Shown here: positions 1-8,594 of the stretch, piece by piece
Position numbering within the stretch: position 1 is the stretch's first letter
How the letters are laid out: each line of letters opens with the position of its first letter
Source: Chloroflexota bacterium
GTDB taxonomy: Bacteria > Chloroflexota > Anaerolineae > J102
Assembly: GCA_029782215.1 (NCBI GenBank)
Contig: JAKOVD010000155.1
Coordinates: forward strand, 1-37,790
Direction: 5' to 3'
Length of the DNA stretch: 37,790 nt
The notes under the pieces: model-generated
Database searches by the model: none
What the model saw: only the letters and a program-made list of their open reading frames with translations
What the model was told of the DNA's origin: nothing
Position numbers and translations under genes: made by a program

Positions 1-425
1 GGCTTCTGCAGCAGGTCGCCCGTTCCGCCCGTCTTCGACAGCCATTCCGAAGGCTGGATCGAAAACGCCGAGAACGCCGCCTTCGACAGGAAGGCCGGGT
101 CCGGCTTGCACAGACTGAACTTGACCGTCAGCTCGTCGACGGCCTGAATCTCCTTCAAAATGCCGCCGTACTCGCAGTCCTTGGCCTTCATGTCCATCAA
201 AGCGACGGCTGGCGCCTTCGTGGGTTCCGGAGCCTTGGTCGGCTCTGGCGCCTTCGTGGGTTCCGGGGCCTTCGTGGGTTCTGGGGCCTTCGTCGGCTCT
301 GGCGCCTGCGTGGGCTGTGCAGGCGCGGTCGTCGGCGCCGCTGCCGGCTGCCCGCCGCATGCCGCTGCGAGGACGGCAACGACCGTCACGACAGCGAGAA
401 TAAGCAAGATTCTATGCTTGTTCAT
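1..425 (-). CDS. ABC transporter substrate-binding lipoprotein, oligopeptide/family 5 type, 3' end beyond window
   Basis: The gene reads leftward from ATG at 423-425 and is still open at base 1, so only about 141 N-terminal codons are present. A strong Shine-Dalgarno (AGGAGGA) lies 6-7 nt upstream. The product starts with a lipoprotein signal peptide (MNKHRILLILAVVTVVAVLAAAC, lipobox LAAAC). A Pro/Thr linker with five PEPTKA repeats follows, then a segment (GGILKEIQAVDELTVKFSLCKPDPAFLSK) that resembles the interior of family 5 peptide/nickel-binding proteins. By family role it captures peptides outside the membrane and delivers them to an ABC permease. The permease genes would lie beyond the left edge. 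The family call rests on this short segment, so the exact substrate is unknown. Confidence 0.75.
   Translation of the reverse strand, partial: MNKHRILLILAVVTVVAVLAAACGGQPAAAPTTAPAQPTQAPEPTKAPEPTKAPEPTKAPEPTKAPEPTKAPAVALMDMKAKDCEYGGILKEIQAVDELTVKFSLCKPDPAFLSKAAFSAFSIQPSEWLSKTGGTGDLLQK
211..318. repeat. 18-bp in-frame tandem repeat coding the PEPTKA linker
   Basis: Six consecutive 18-bp units of the form GGCGCCTTCGTGGGTTCC, with a few substitutions, encode PEPTKA/PTQAPE units of the spacer between lipobox and binding domain. Such repeats are expected to vary in copy number by slippage. They are protein-coding, not a CRISPR array. Confidence 0.85.
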
Positions 426-460
426 GATTGTCTCCTCCTAGAGAGATGGAAACCTCGAAC

Positions 461-482
461 GTTTGGCCCCATTTGGCCAAAC
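461..482. promoter_or_regulatory. Perfect 8-6-8 palindrome upstream of the binding-protein gene (putative operator)
   Basis: GTTTGGCC-N6-GGCCAAAC is a perfect inverted repeat centred about 46 bp before the lipoprotein start codon, inside the predicted leader. It fits a dimeric repressor site, though the regulator is not in the window. It could alternatively form an RNA hairpin. The rest of 426-836 holds the promoters listed separately, and no convincing gene was seen there. Confidence 0.4.
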
Positions 483-691
483 AAACTCCACGCCGCTCAG
501 CCGGCCAGGGTCACACTTCCACGGCGACCCGGTCTGCACTTCGTAGCGAAAAGTCTCTATCTGGATGGGGAATGAGAATTGGCTTCCCTGCGCATGTAGC
601 GCCGGTCAATGACAAACGCCAGCCGGGGTCAATCCTCCGCCCGGGCAACCCGAGGTTCATAGTGTAGGGAAATTTCATGAGATGGTGCGCG

Positions 692-720
692 ATTATAGGA
701 GTCGGGGCCACCTTTGTCAA
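692..720 (-). promoter_or_regulatory. Perfect-consensus sigma70 promoter, leftward
   Basis: On the minus strand TTGACA (715-720) and TATAAT (692-697) are separated by exactly 17 bp. Transcription would start near 685 and run toward the binding-protein gene at 425, leaving a leader of about 260 nt that contains the GGCCAAAC palindrome. Confidence 0.7.
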
Positions 721-752
721 ACAGCTTACGGAAAATACACCCCTTGAATGGC

Positions 753-781
753 TTGAGTCATCTGTGCCGGGATGCTAGAAT
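753..781 (+). promoter_or_regulatory. Promoter of the 3-hydroxyisobutyrate-dehydrogenase-like gene
   Basis: TTGAGT (753-758), a 17-bp spacer and TAGAAT (776-781) preceded by TGC form an extended -10 promoter. The predicted start near 788 gives a leader of about 50 nt before ATG 837. Confidence 0.55.
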
Positions 782-836
782 CAGTGACCTGCCGTGCAAT
801 CCCGCCCCCACCTCCCAATCTTCATGAGTCGTTGCC

Positions 837-1748
837 ATGAACACTGAACGCGTTGGTTTCGTCGGCCTGGGCAGAATGGGCCTGGGCATGAGCCGTAACC
901 TGCTGAAAGCCGGTTTTCCCCTCATGGTCTGGAACCGCACCGCTGCCAGGGCGGAGCCGCTGGTTGCCGAAGGAGCCCAATTGGCCGCCACCCCCGCGGA
1001 ATTGGCCGGTGGGAGCGACATCATCATCACCTGCGTCAGCGACACGCCTGACGTGGAGGCGGTCATCCTCGGTCCCGGTGGCATCCTGGAGGGCGCCCGC
1101 CCCGGCAGTCTGGTGATCGACTGCAGCACGATCAGCCCCAGCGCCAGCCGCGAGCTGGCAGCCCGGCTTGCCGGCCACGGCATCGGGATGCTGGATGCGC
1201 CTGTGAGCGGCGGCAGCGAGGGCGCGGCCAAGGGCACGCTTTCGATCATGGTGGGCGGCAGCGAAGCCGATTTCCGGCGCGCCCTGCCCGTACTCCAGGC
1301 GATGGGCGCCAACATCAACCACATGGGCGATCACGGCTCCGGACAAACGACCAAACTGATGAATCAGATCCTGGTTGTCGGCAATGCCCTGGCCATGAGT
1401 GAAGCCCTCCTGTTCGGCCAGGCGAGCGGCATCGACCTGGAAAAAGCGCTCGAAGCCGTCAAGACGGGGGCGGCAGGAAGCTGGATGCTGAGCTTCCGCG
1501 GTCCACAGATCCTGCAGCGTGATTGGCGTCCCGGCTTTTCCGTTGACCTGCAGCAGAAGGACCTGCGGCTGGTCCTGGAAGCAGCCGACGGGCTGGGAAC
1601 CCCATTGCCCGGAACCTCCCTCATCTTTCAGTTCTATCGCACCCTGCAGGCGCGCGGCCTGGGCGGCGAGGGCAACCACGCCCTGATCAAGGCCCTGGAA
1701 CACCTGGCTGGATTTGAGGTGGCTTCGGGCACGAACGCTGCCACCTGA
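837..1748 (+). CDS. NAD(P)-dependent beta-hydroxyacid dehydrogenase (3-hydroxyisobutyrate dehydrogenase / tartronate semialdehyde reductase family)
   Basis: The 303-residue product has the family's usual length. It starts with the Rossmann fingerprint VGFVGLGRMGLGM (GxGxxG, residues 10-15), has the substrate-binding DAPVSGG motif, and has the catalytic segment GSGQTTKLMNQ with the active-site lysine at residue 173. KDLRLVLE in the C-terminal helical domain fits cofactor or substrate closure. The enzyme reversibly oxidises a short beta-hydroxyacid such as 3-hydroxyisobutyrate, tartronate semialdehyde or succinic semialdehyde. The sequence alone does not fix the substrate. It is monocistronic, with its own extended -10 promoter, and converges on the leftward PspC gene. 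The Shine-Dalgarno before ATG 837 is weak. Confidence 0.9.
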   Translation: MNTERVGFVGLGRMGLGMSRNLLKAGFPLMVWNRTAARAEPLVAEGAQLAATPAELAGGSDIIITCVSDTPDVEAVILGPGGILEGARPGSLVIDCSTISPSASRELAARLAGHGIGMLDAPVSGGSEGAAKGTLSIMVGGSEADFRRALPVLQAMGANINHMGDHGSGQTTKLMNQILVVGNALAMSEALLFGQASGIDLEKALEAVKTGAAGSWMLSFRGPQILQRDWRPGFSVDLQQKDLRLVLEAADGLGTPLPGTSLIFQFYRTLQARGLGGEGNHALIKALEHLAGFEVASGTNAAT

Positions 1749-1810
1749 CCCCCGCTTTCCGGGGGAGGCCTGCGGCGGCACCCCGGCCTCCCGGCTGGCG
1801 CGACACGTCT

Positions 1811-2002
1811 TCAGCGCTTGGCCGGAATGACGATCCAGGCCACGACGTACGGCAGGAATCCGGGCAGGCCGCCCGGCAGAAGAAGGATGAGAAAGAGCAG
1901 CCGGAACCAGAAGGCGCTGATGCCGAAGAACTCACCCAGGCCGCCGCAGACGCCGGCAATGATGCCATTCTGGCGTCGCAACTGCTTGTAGCTGGTATTC
2001 AT
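1811..2002 (-). CDS. Small PspC-domain membrane protein
   Basis: The 63-residue product is essentially one PspC domain. A basic N-terminus (MNTSYKQLRRQ) is followed by the signature GIIAGVCGGLGEFFGI, a hydrophobic segment LLFLILLLPGGLPGFLPYVVAWIVI, and a short basic end. PspC domains are inner-membrane modules first known from the phage-shock response. Stand-alone versions are common and poorly characterised. It is downstream of the PfkB gene on the same strand with a 66-bp gap, so the two may share a transcript. A larger PspC protein is encoded at 33007. Confidence 0.88.
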   Translation of the reverse strand: MNTSYKQLRRQNGIIAGVCGGLGEFFGISAFWFRLLFLILLLPGGLPGFLPYVVAWIVIPAKR

Positions 2003-2068
2003 GGGGTCTACCTGAGGGAAGGAGATGGATGGGAATGGGCACCGTCACGGGCCGCCCATCACAGCCCA

Positions 2069-3019
2069 CTACGCAGAGGAGGGCGGTGCGGTTTCTCCCG
2101 GCATACCCTCGGCGCGCCTGCACTGGGCTTCCAGCTCGCCGGCGGCCAGGAAACCGGCCGCCGCCCCGGTCTCGCCGATCTTGTACGAGGCAAACACCAT
2201 GGCGCTGCGCATGGCCGACACCGGATCACCCGTGGTCAGATAGCCGTGCAGGAAGGCAGCGAAGAGCGCGTCGCCGGCGCCGATGGTGTTCACGACAGAC
2301 CGCGTTCTCACGGCGGGAAAATGCACGATACGGCCTGACTCCCGCACCGCCAGCAGGGCGCCGCGTTCCCCCAGGCCAATCCCGATCAAGGCGGCGCCAT
2401 AGCGCTCCTGCAGCCGCCGCACCCATTCCTCAGGTGCGCAGGGAAGCAGCTCGTCGCTCATGAACAGGATGTCGGCGGCTGCCATGAAGTCGCGGTTGTA
2501 GTCGTCTTCCAGGTCGGCAATCGTGTGGACATCGGTGGCGATGGGAATGCCGGCCTGTTTCGCCAGACGCAGGTAGGGACGCGCGAAATTGATGTTGCAG
2601 AGCACCGCCAGGCCGCAGTTCCCCAGGGCCTTGACCATGCGCTCATGCGGGTAGGCGCGTTCCTGGATGTCCTTGAGATCGGTGTGAATCATGCGGCGCC
2701 CGCATGGATCATACAGGATCACCGACTGCGGCGTCTCCTCCAGCAGCGCCGCCACCTCCCTGTCATCGATCCCCAACTCCGTCAGCGTCGCACGCACCTC
2801 CGCGCCGGCCAGGTCCTTCCCCACCAGCGCCGCAAACCGGACGGAATGACCCAAGACCGTCAGGGCCTTGGCAAGGTTGAAGCCGACGCCCGAAACACTA
2901 CTTCGCACACCGAAGAACGGAAAGCGCACCGGCTCATAGGCGATCGGAAAGCCGCTGACGCGCAGCGTCGTTTCCATGTTGATCAATCCGGCGACAAGTA
3001 CGGGCAAAGGGTCAGGCAT
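2069..3019 (-). CDS. PfkB/ribokinase-family carbohydrate kinase
   Basis: From ATG 3019 the product is 316 residues. The start MPDPLPVLVAGLINMETTL begins directly at the first beta-strand of the fold. An upstream in-frame ATG at 3028 is equally possible, and a longer frame would run into the surface-protein gene. FGVRSSVSGVGFNLAKALTVLG is the N-terminal PfkB region that binds the sugar. NTIGAGDALFAAFLHGYL near 2230-2290 is PfkB signature 2, with the catalytic Asp in GAGD. The enzyme phosphorylates a sugar or nucleoside with ATP, but the substrate cannot be named. PspC follows on the same strand and the surface protein precedes it by about 75 bp. Confidence 0.88.
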   Translation of the reverse strand: MPDPLPVLVAGLINMETTLRVSGFPIAYEPVRFPFFGVRSSVSGVGFNLAKALTVLGHSVRFAALVGKDLAGAEVRATLTELGIDDREVAALLEETPQSVILYDPCGRRMIHTDLKDIQERAYPHERMVKALGNCGLAVLCNINFARPYLRLAKQAGIPIATDVHTIADLEDDYNRDFMAAADILFMSDELLPCAPEEWVRRLQERYGAALIGIGLGERGALLAVRESGRIVHFPAVRTRSVVNTIGAGDALFAAFLHGYLTTGDPVSAMRSAMVFASYKIGETGAAAGFLAAGELEAQCRRAEGMPGETAPPSSA

Positions 3020-3093
3020 CAGGACCATCCCAGCGACGAGTGTCGTCCCATTGTAGCCCAGACCGGCGGCCGGCCTGATGAAGAGACAGCCGC

Positions 3094-6000
3094 CTAGCGG
3101 GAGGCGCCCGTCACCGGCAGGCGCCCAGGGGGCGGCGAAATGTCCCCCTGGTAGCGCGGAAGCAGGCGGATATGCCCCTCCGCGTTGGGCGACACAACGC
3201 CCACCGCAGACCAGGACGCTCCGGCTGCGAAGAACGGCCGCCGCCACGGCAGGTCCTGGTCAACCGTGACCTGAACCTCGCCGCTGCCGTCGTCCAGCCA
3301 GAAGTTGTTTGCCAGGAAACCGGTGACGCGGCCGGCCACCAGGACAAGCCGGCCTTCCTGGGCGGCGGTGACACTCCCGGTGCGCAGATAGTGGGGCCGT
3401 ACGATCGGACCCGGACCAAGCCGCACCAACCAGCGCGGGCTGGAGACGGTCAGCTCACGCTGGCCGTAAACCTGCGACAGCCGGCCGGTCACACGCAGGC
3501 GATCGCCCAGGTGCAGTTCGGGATAGCTTCCTGTTCGCAGATACAGTCTCAGACCGGCGTCTGCATCCTGAACGTAGGCGACGCGTTCGCCATACAGCCC
3601 CGGTGGCGCCGTCACCTGACCCTCGACCGTCAGGCGTGTGCCCAGGGCGAGCTCGTAGGCCCGCCGGATCGATTCCACGCCCACCCCCAATCCGGAATCA
3701 GCGTCCGCTTCCTGCTGCGAGGGCGTTTCGGTCGGCGGCGCCGGGAAAGGCCGGTTCGGCTGGCCGGGGGTGACGTCGCCCACACCCCAAGTCCCCGTTC
3801 CGTCGGGGTACCGGCTGAAAGAGCGATCGTAGCCGGGTGACTGCGTCCAGGTGAAGCTGTCGGCGATGCGCCCATCCGGCCGCACCAGGTAGAGGTCGCC
3901 TTCGGGGTTCGGCAGCACGAGATGGCTCTGTCGCTGGAAGACGACGACATAACCCAACGCCGGCGCGAGGGCGCCCGCCGGGAAGCGGTAGCTGAATCCC
4001 GACGGCAGGCCGTCACGGCCCAACGGTCCCCGGCCCAGGCTCCAGCCGCTCAAGTCGACCACGGCGCCCTGCCTGTTCGCCAGCTCAACCCATTCATCGT
4101 GAAAGTCGGCCGTGCCATCGCTGTCCCAGTCGACGTCGCGCGGCGCAGGCAGAACCTCGTTGAGCATCAGGGCGCCCTCGGCCGGGGTGGGATAGGGCGT
4201 TAGCGTCGCCGTGGCGGTCGGCGTCGCCGTCGGGGTAATGGTGGGTGTGGGACCGGCATTCGGGCGGCCGGGGCTCGGCGGATAGGTCTCCGTCCACTCG
4301 CCGCTCCCATCCACCGTTCGCGACCAGGCCGCATCCGCATGGCTGCCGGCATAGTCAAAGCGATCGACCTCGACCCGTCCCCCCGGCCCCAACAGGCGTA
4401 CATGGTCGCCGTCATTGTTCAGCGTCACACCGCTTTGTAAATGGAAAAGCAGCAGGAACCCGTGCGGACCCAGCACGGCGCCGGCAGGCAAAACGTAGGC
4501 CCGGCTGCCGCCCTCAGCGTCGTCCACCTGCCAGCCGCTGATGTCCACGGTCTGGCCAAGCGCATTGAACAGCTCGATGTACTCGTCGTCGCTGTTCACC
4601 TGACCATCGCCGTTGAAATCCACGCGGCTGGGAGCGGGCAGCAGCTCATTCAGCCGGATGGCCCCCGGCGCCAGGAGCGTCGCCGTCGGGGTCAGGCTCG
4701 GCGTTGGGGAAGGCGAAGTCGCCGGGGTGGCGGTCGCTGTGAGCGTCGAAACCACCGGCGCCGTCGCCGTGACGGTGGGCGTCGGCGTGGGCGTCGCTGG
4801 AGACGGCAGGTTGGGGCTGCCAGGACTGGCAGGGTAGTCCTGCGTCCAGACGCCAGCGCCGTCGACGGTGCGCGACCAGGACGTGTCCGGCCGGCTGCCG
4901 GAATAGACGAAGCGATCGATCTCGACCTCGCCGGATGCCGCCAGGAGCCGGACGATGTCGCCGTCATTGTTCAGCGTCACGCCGGTTTGGGCATGGAACA
5001 ACACCAGGAACCCATGCGCCGCCAACAGGGCGCCTGCCGGCAGGACATAGGGCCGGCTGCCCCCTTCGGCATCGTCCAGCCGCCATCCTCCAATCTCCGC
5101 CGCGGTCTCGTGCGGGTTGTACAGCTCCACGTACTCATCGTCACTGTCCGCTCTGCCATCGCCGTTGAAGTCCACGTGTTGGGGCGCCGCCATGACCTCA
5201 TTGACCATGACCAGCCCCGGTGGCGGCGGTGTGGCCGTCGGCGCAGGGGTTCCTGTCGCCTGGCCAGGAGTCGTCGTGGGTGTGACGGTCGCTGAGCCGG
5301 TGGGCGTCCGTGTGGGACGGCGAGGCGTCGCCGTGGCGGTAGCGGTCGGAGTGGGCACGGGCGCCATCCAGAAATCGTTGCCGGGGTAGGCGCCCGTGGC
5401 GAGGCCGCCCAGGCGGATGCGTTCGGGCGGCCGGGCCGTCCCAAATTCGCTGGCAGCGCCGGCCCACTGGTACCCCAGCAGCGGCGCCGGCCGCAGGGTA
5501 TAGAAGCGGTAGAGCGCCGCCGCCGTATCGAAGGCGAGCGTGTAGCTGCCATCGCCGGCTGTGCTCGCATTGGCCAGCCACCGGCTGGGCGTCTCCGGGT
5601 CATCGCCACCGTAGAGGCCGATATAGAGCCCGCGCGGGGCGGCCGTGACCCCCGGCCGTTGTCCCAGGTAGAGATGGCCGCTGAGCGTCAGGAACGCGGG
5701 CCGGTTGGCGTGACCAGGCGTACGCGGAAGGCGATCCGTCCATGCTCCGTCGCCATCCCGCGCCCGTGACCAGGGAATGCCCTGGTAGGAACTGGCGTAC
5801 ACATGGCTGTCGCGCACCGTGCCATCGGACGCCAAAAGGCGCACGGTGTCCCCGGCATTGTTCAGACCCAGCGCGCCCTGCAGAAGGAAGTACCCGTGCG
5901 CGGCAATGCTGCTGCCCGCGGGCAGGCGATGGGCGCCGCTTCCACCCTCGATATCGTCCACCTTCCAGCCTGCCAGATCGACGGTGTTGACGGACGTGTT

Positions 6001-7634
6001 ATACAGCTCCACGTACTCCTCGGCGCCCGGAACAGGCGCCGGCAGGTATTCGTTCAAGACGATACCGGCCGGAATGGCGGTGGCCTGGGGGGTGGGCGAT
6101 GGCGTCGGCGTCGGTGTGGCGAGGGTGGGCGGCGGGTTCGACCGGCCCGGACTCGGCTCCAGATCCTTACGCCACACAGGCCCGCCATCAGGATAACGTG
6201 CCCAGGGCGCGTCGACCCCGGGAGCACCCGCGAACGGCAGGGCGCTGACCGTGTGGCCGTCGGGCCACAAGAGCCGGGCGCTGTCAGTCCCTTCATCGTT
6301 CAAGTCAAAGCGGTGGATCACGACGAGCAGGGCGCCCGCACCGATGACGGCGCCGGGTTCAAAGACATAGCCCCCGCCGTCCCTCCCATCATCAAGCTTC
6401 CACCCTTCAAGGTCCACGGCGACCGGACCCGCATTGTAGAGCTCGATGTATTCATCGCCGGCATTCACGGCCCCATCGCCGTTCCAATCACGGCCGGGAT
6501 GGATCATCACCTCGTTAAGCACCACAGCGCTGCTGTACGGCCTGGGCGTGGCAGTCAGCGTGGGCGTCGGCTTGGCGGTGGGAGGCGGCGGATTGGCGCC
6601 GCCGGGGCTGGGAGCCAGATCGCTGCGCCAAACGGGTCCCCCATCGGGTGACCGCGACCAAGCCACGCCCAAACCCGGATCGGTCCCATAGTTGTGGCTG
6701 TCAACCAGATCACCCCCAGGCGTCATGAGCCGCACGATGTCGCCGTCGTTGTTCAGTCTGAAGTTGCGCACGAAGACGACGTACCCTCTTGCTGCTATCC
6801 CGACCCCGGCCGGGATTCGAAATGCCCCTCCCTCCAGTCCATCATCGATCTGCCAGCCTCCCACCTCAACCGCAAAGGGATTGGCGTTGTACAGCTCGAC
6901 ATACTCATCCCCACTCAAGGGATGGGGCATGTATTCATTCAGGTAGATGGCGCCGGGAAGAGGCGTCGCCGGCGGCGTCGCGGTGGGTGCAAACGTGCTT
7001 GCCGGGGTTCGCGTCGCCGTGCTGGTGACGGCAGGAGGCGCACCTGTCGCCGTCGGCGTCGGCGTAGCGGCGTCATCGAGGCCGAAAAACACATCATCCC
7101 AATACACGAAGGGGTTCTGACCCGGCGCCGGGTCAAGGACGAGGCGCAGTTGGACGCACTGCGCCTCCGCAGGCGCGACGGCGGAACCTCCCAACTGCTG
7201 CCAGGCGCTGGTCTGATCGAGGTCGAGATGGGAACTGCTACCCACACCCAACTGCACCCCACCGCATGTGGGCTCGCCGTACCATGCCGCCTCGATCCGC
7301 ACGGCCCGCGCCGCCGGGCTGGCCCCCGGCAGGAACGCCCAGGCCGCAAGGCGATAGGTGTTTCCCGCGCTCACCGGGATGTGTTGGACCAGGTTCACAG
7401 GGTCGTCGTTGGCCCCATCCTGCTGGCGAGCAGCCCGGCTGCCGGCGTGGATGGGTTCCGGCCCCGCCACGACCTCCACACTGCCACCACGCGTTTCCCA
7501 GGGTTCGACGCCGTCCTCCTCAAAGCCGGCATTCGCAGCCAGATTCTCCCGGCCCAGACCGGCAGGGAAAGCAGGCTCAGAACGAGGACGCAGCCAACAC
7601 AGGCGGCGCCCGCCAAACTGCTCCACCACTTCAT
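3094..7634 (-). CDS. Secreted multi-domain surface protein with six lamin-tail domains; frame break after the signal peptide
   Basis: The long frame ends at 3094. Its N-terminus before about 7548 is not natural: the -1 related frame from ATG 7634 (or GTG 7640) encodes a good signal peptide, MKWWSSLAGAACVGCVLVLS... ending LPVWAG. One extra G in the GGG at 7548-7550 would join it to ENLAANAGFEEDG and give about 1513 residues. Order: carbohydrate-binding-like module (about 7550-7080); LTD1 (about 6940-6610); LTD2 (6530-6130); LTD3 (6070-5700); an unrecognised beta-rich domain (5690-5365); LTD4 (5215-4810); LTD5 (4670-4255); LTD6 (4185-3735); OB-fold-like domain (3700-3100). Thr/Pro linkers such as TPTPTATATP separate them. 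LTDs 2, 4, 5 and 6 hold DxNxDG-like calcium-loop motifs (DWNGDG, DFNGDG, DWDSDG). The C-terminus reads LPVTGASR. LTD proteins are extracellular and often accompany nucleases, but no nuclease motif was seen. An adhesive or scaffold role is inferred. Confidence 0.8.
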
Positions 7635-7698
7635 GGCCACTCTCAGCAGACAATTCAGAGAGCAGAAAAAACGACACTATCTCACTGCACGCGCCCAG

Positions 7699-7727
7699 AT
7701 TGTATTTGACGCTACCTAGACTGTCAA
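7699..7727 (-). promoter_or_regulatory. Promoter of the lamin-tail surface protein
   Basis: On the minus strand TTGACA (7722-7727), a 17-bp spacer and TACAAT (7699-7704) give a start near 7692, about 58 nt before ATG 7634. This position supports the signal-peptide start, because the long frame's ATG at 7677 would leave only about 15 nt of leader and no signal peptide. Confidence 0.6.
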
Positions 7728-7787
7728 AGTAAAAGCCTGCACAAACGGCGTTCCCCAGCCCCTCGCCCCTGACAGCGACCGGCGACC

Positions 7788-8519
7788 CTACGGCTCAGCG
7801 ACGACAAAAGGATCAGCCGCCCCGGCGAAGATCTGGTCGAGAATCCGCATCTCTCTGTGCTCAACGAGGTGGAGAAAATCGCCAGCGCCGCCCATATGCC
7901 TGAAGGCGCTGTAACCCCGTTCGAGAAATCCCTGTAGCTCGTACCAGCCTCCACGATGGGCCGGACCCCGCGCCAACCGCAGCGTCCAGCCGATGACGGG
8001 CAGCCGTGTCAAGCGGTCGAGCCCGTGCCCGACCTGCACAAGCAGTTGGATCTGGTAGGCGCGGCTGGCATAGTTATCGCAGATGCGGTAGCCCTCCGCG
8101 TACTGTTGGGGCGTGATCGAATCGTGTACCCCAAGCTGGTCGACCATCACCTCCAGCAGCAGGGCGTCGAGCTCTTCGGTCAGTGCGTTGATCTCAATGG
8201 CCTGGGTCAGGACACGCAGCAGGCTGGCGGGCAGAAAACGCATCATGAAATCATGGATGCGAACGATGTCATGATTGCGCTGCGTAAAGTCCTTGGGCGC
8301 GTAGATGTCATCCAGAAAGAAACGGCAGGCCGGGGCGTAGCGCTCGCTGCGGAGAAGGTCGGCATGAGTGTTGGCCAGGCGCTGCGATTGCCACAGCCGG
8401 AACATGGCCATCTCCGGAGACAGACCCTGGCCCTCGATCCTGCGGTGGCTGATATCCTGCTGGCGACGAAGCTGAACCAGGAGCCGCGTGGCGTCCTGGG
8501 GTGTCGGGATGTCACTCAT
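7788..8519 (-). CDS. Conserved protein of unknown function (FFLxDIYxPKDFxxR motif)
   Basis: From ATG 8519 the product is 243 residues, mostly alpha-helical and soluble, with no signal peptide. The motif YAPACRFFLDDIYAPKDFTQRNHDIVRIHDFM resembles a widespread bacterial family of unknown function that I cannot name with certainty. An upstream ATG at 8570 would overlap the divergent promoter region and is less likely. A TATAAT at 8527-8532 sits only 8 bp before ATG 8519, so the mRNA may be leaderless. The surface-protein gene follows after 153 bp but has its own promoter. Confidence 0.65.
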   Translation of the reverse strand: MSDIPTPQDATRLLVQLRRQQDISHRRIEGQGLSPEMAMFRLWQSQRLANTHADLLRSERYAPACRFFLDDIYAPKDFTQRNHDIVRIHDFMMRFLPASLLRVLTQAIEINALTEELDALLLEVMVDQLGVHDSITPQQYAEGYRICDNYASRAYQIQLLVQVGHGLDRLTRLPVIGWTLRLARGPAHRGGWYELQGFLERGYSAFRHMGGAGDFLHLVEHREMRILDQIFAGAADPFVVAEP

Positions 8520-8526
8520 GCCTACG

Positions 8527-8532
8527 ATTATA
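8527..8532 (-). promoter_or_regulatory. Candidate -10 box (TATAAT) for a leaderless transcript
   Basis: A perfect TATAAT on the minus strand lies 7 bp upstream of ATG 8519, so transcription would begin at or next to the start codon. No good -35 is visible (ATGCAG at the right spacing), hence the moderate confidence. Confidence 0.35.
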
Positions 8533-8559
8533 TCCAGCCCCGGCGTCTGCTGCATAGGG

Positions 8560-8588
8560 TTGCATGACATGTTCCGATGACCTATGAT
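8560..8588 (+). promoter_or_regulatory. Promoter of the nucleotidyltransferase gene, possibly leaderless
   Basis: TTGCAT (8560-8565), 17 bp and TATGAT (8583-8588) predict a start at about 8594-8595, coinciding with ATG 8595. This argues for 8595 rather than the in-frame ATG at 8577 as the translation start. Confidence 0.4.
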
Positions 8589-8594
8589 CGGCCC

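Noticed and set aside
3094..3120. LPVTG at the end of the surface protein as a working sortase signal
   Set aside because: It lacks the hydrophobic helix and basic tail that must follow. No frame downstream supplies one convincingly, so it may be coincidence.
4200..7060. Repetitive GTCGCCGTGGCGGTCGG-like DNA, checked as a possible CRISPR or satellite
   Set aside because: The repeats are in-frame codons for Thr/Pro linkers and LTD domains of the surface protein. There are no regular spacers.
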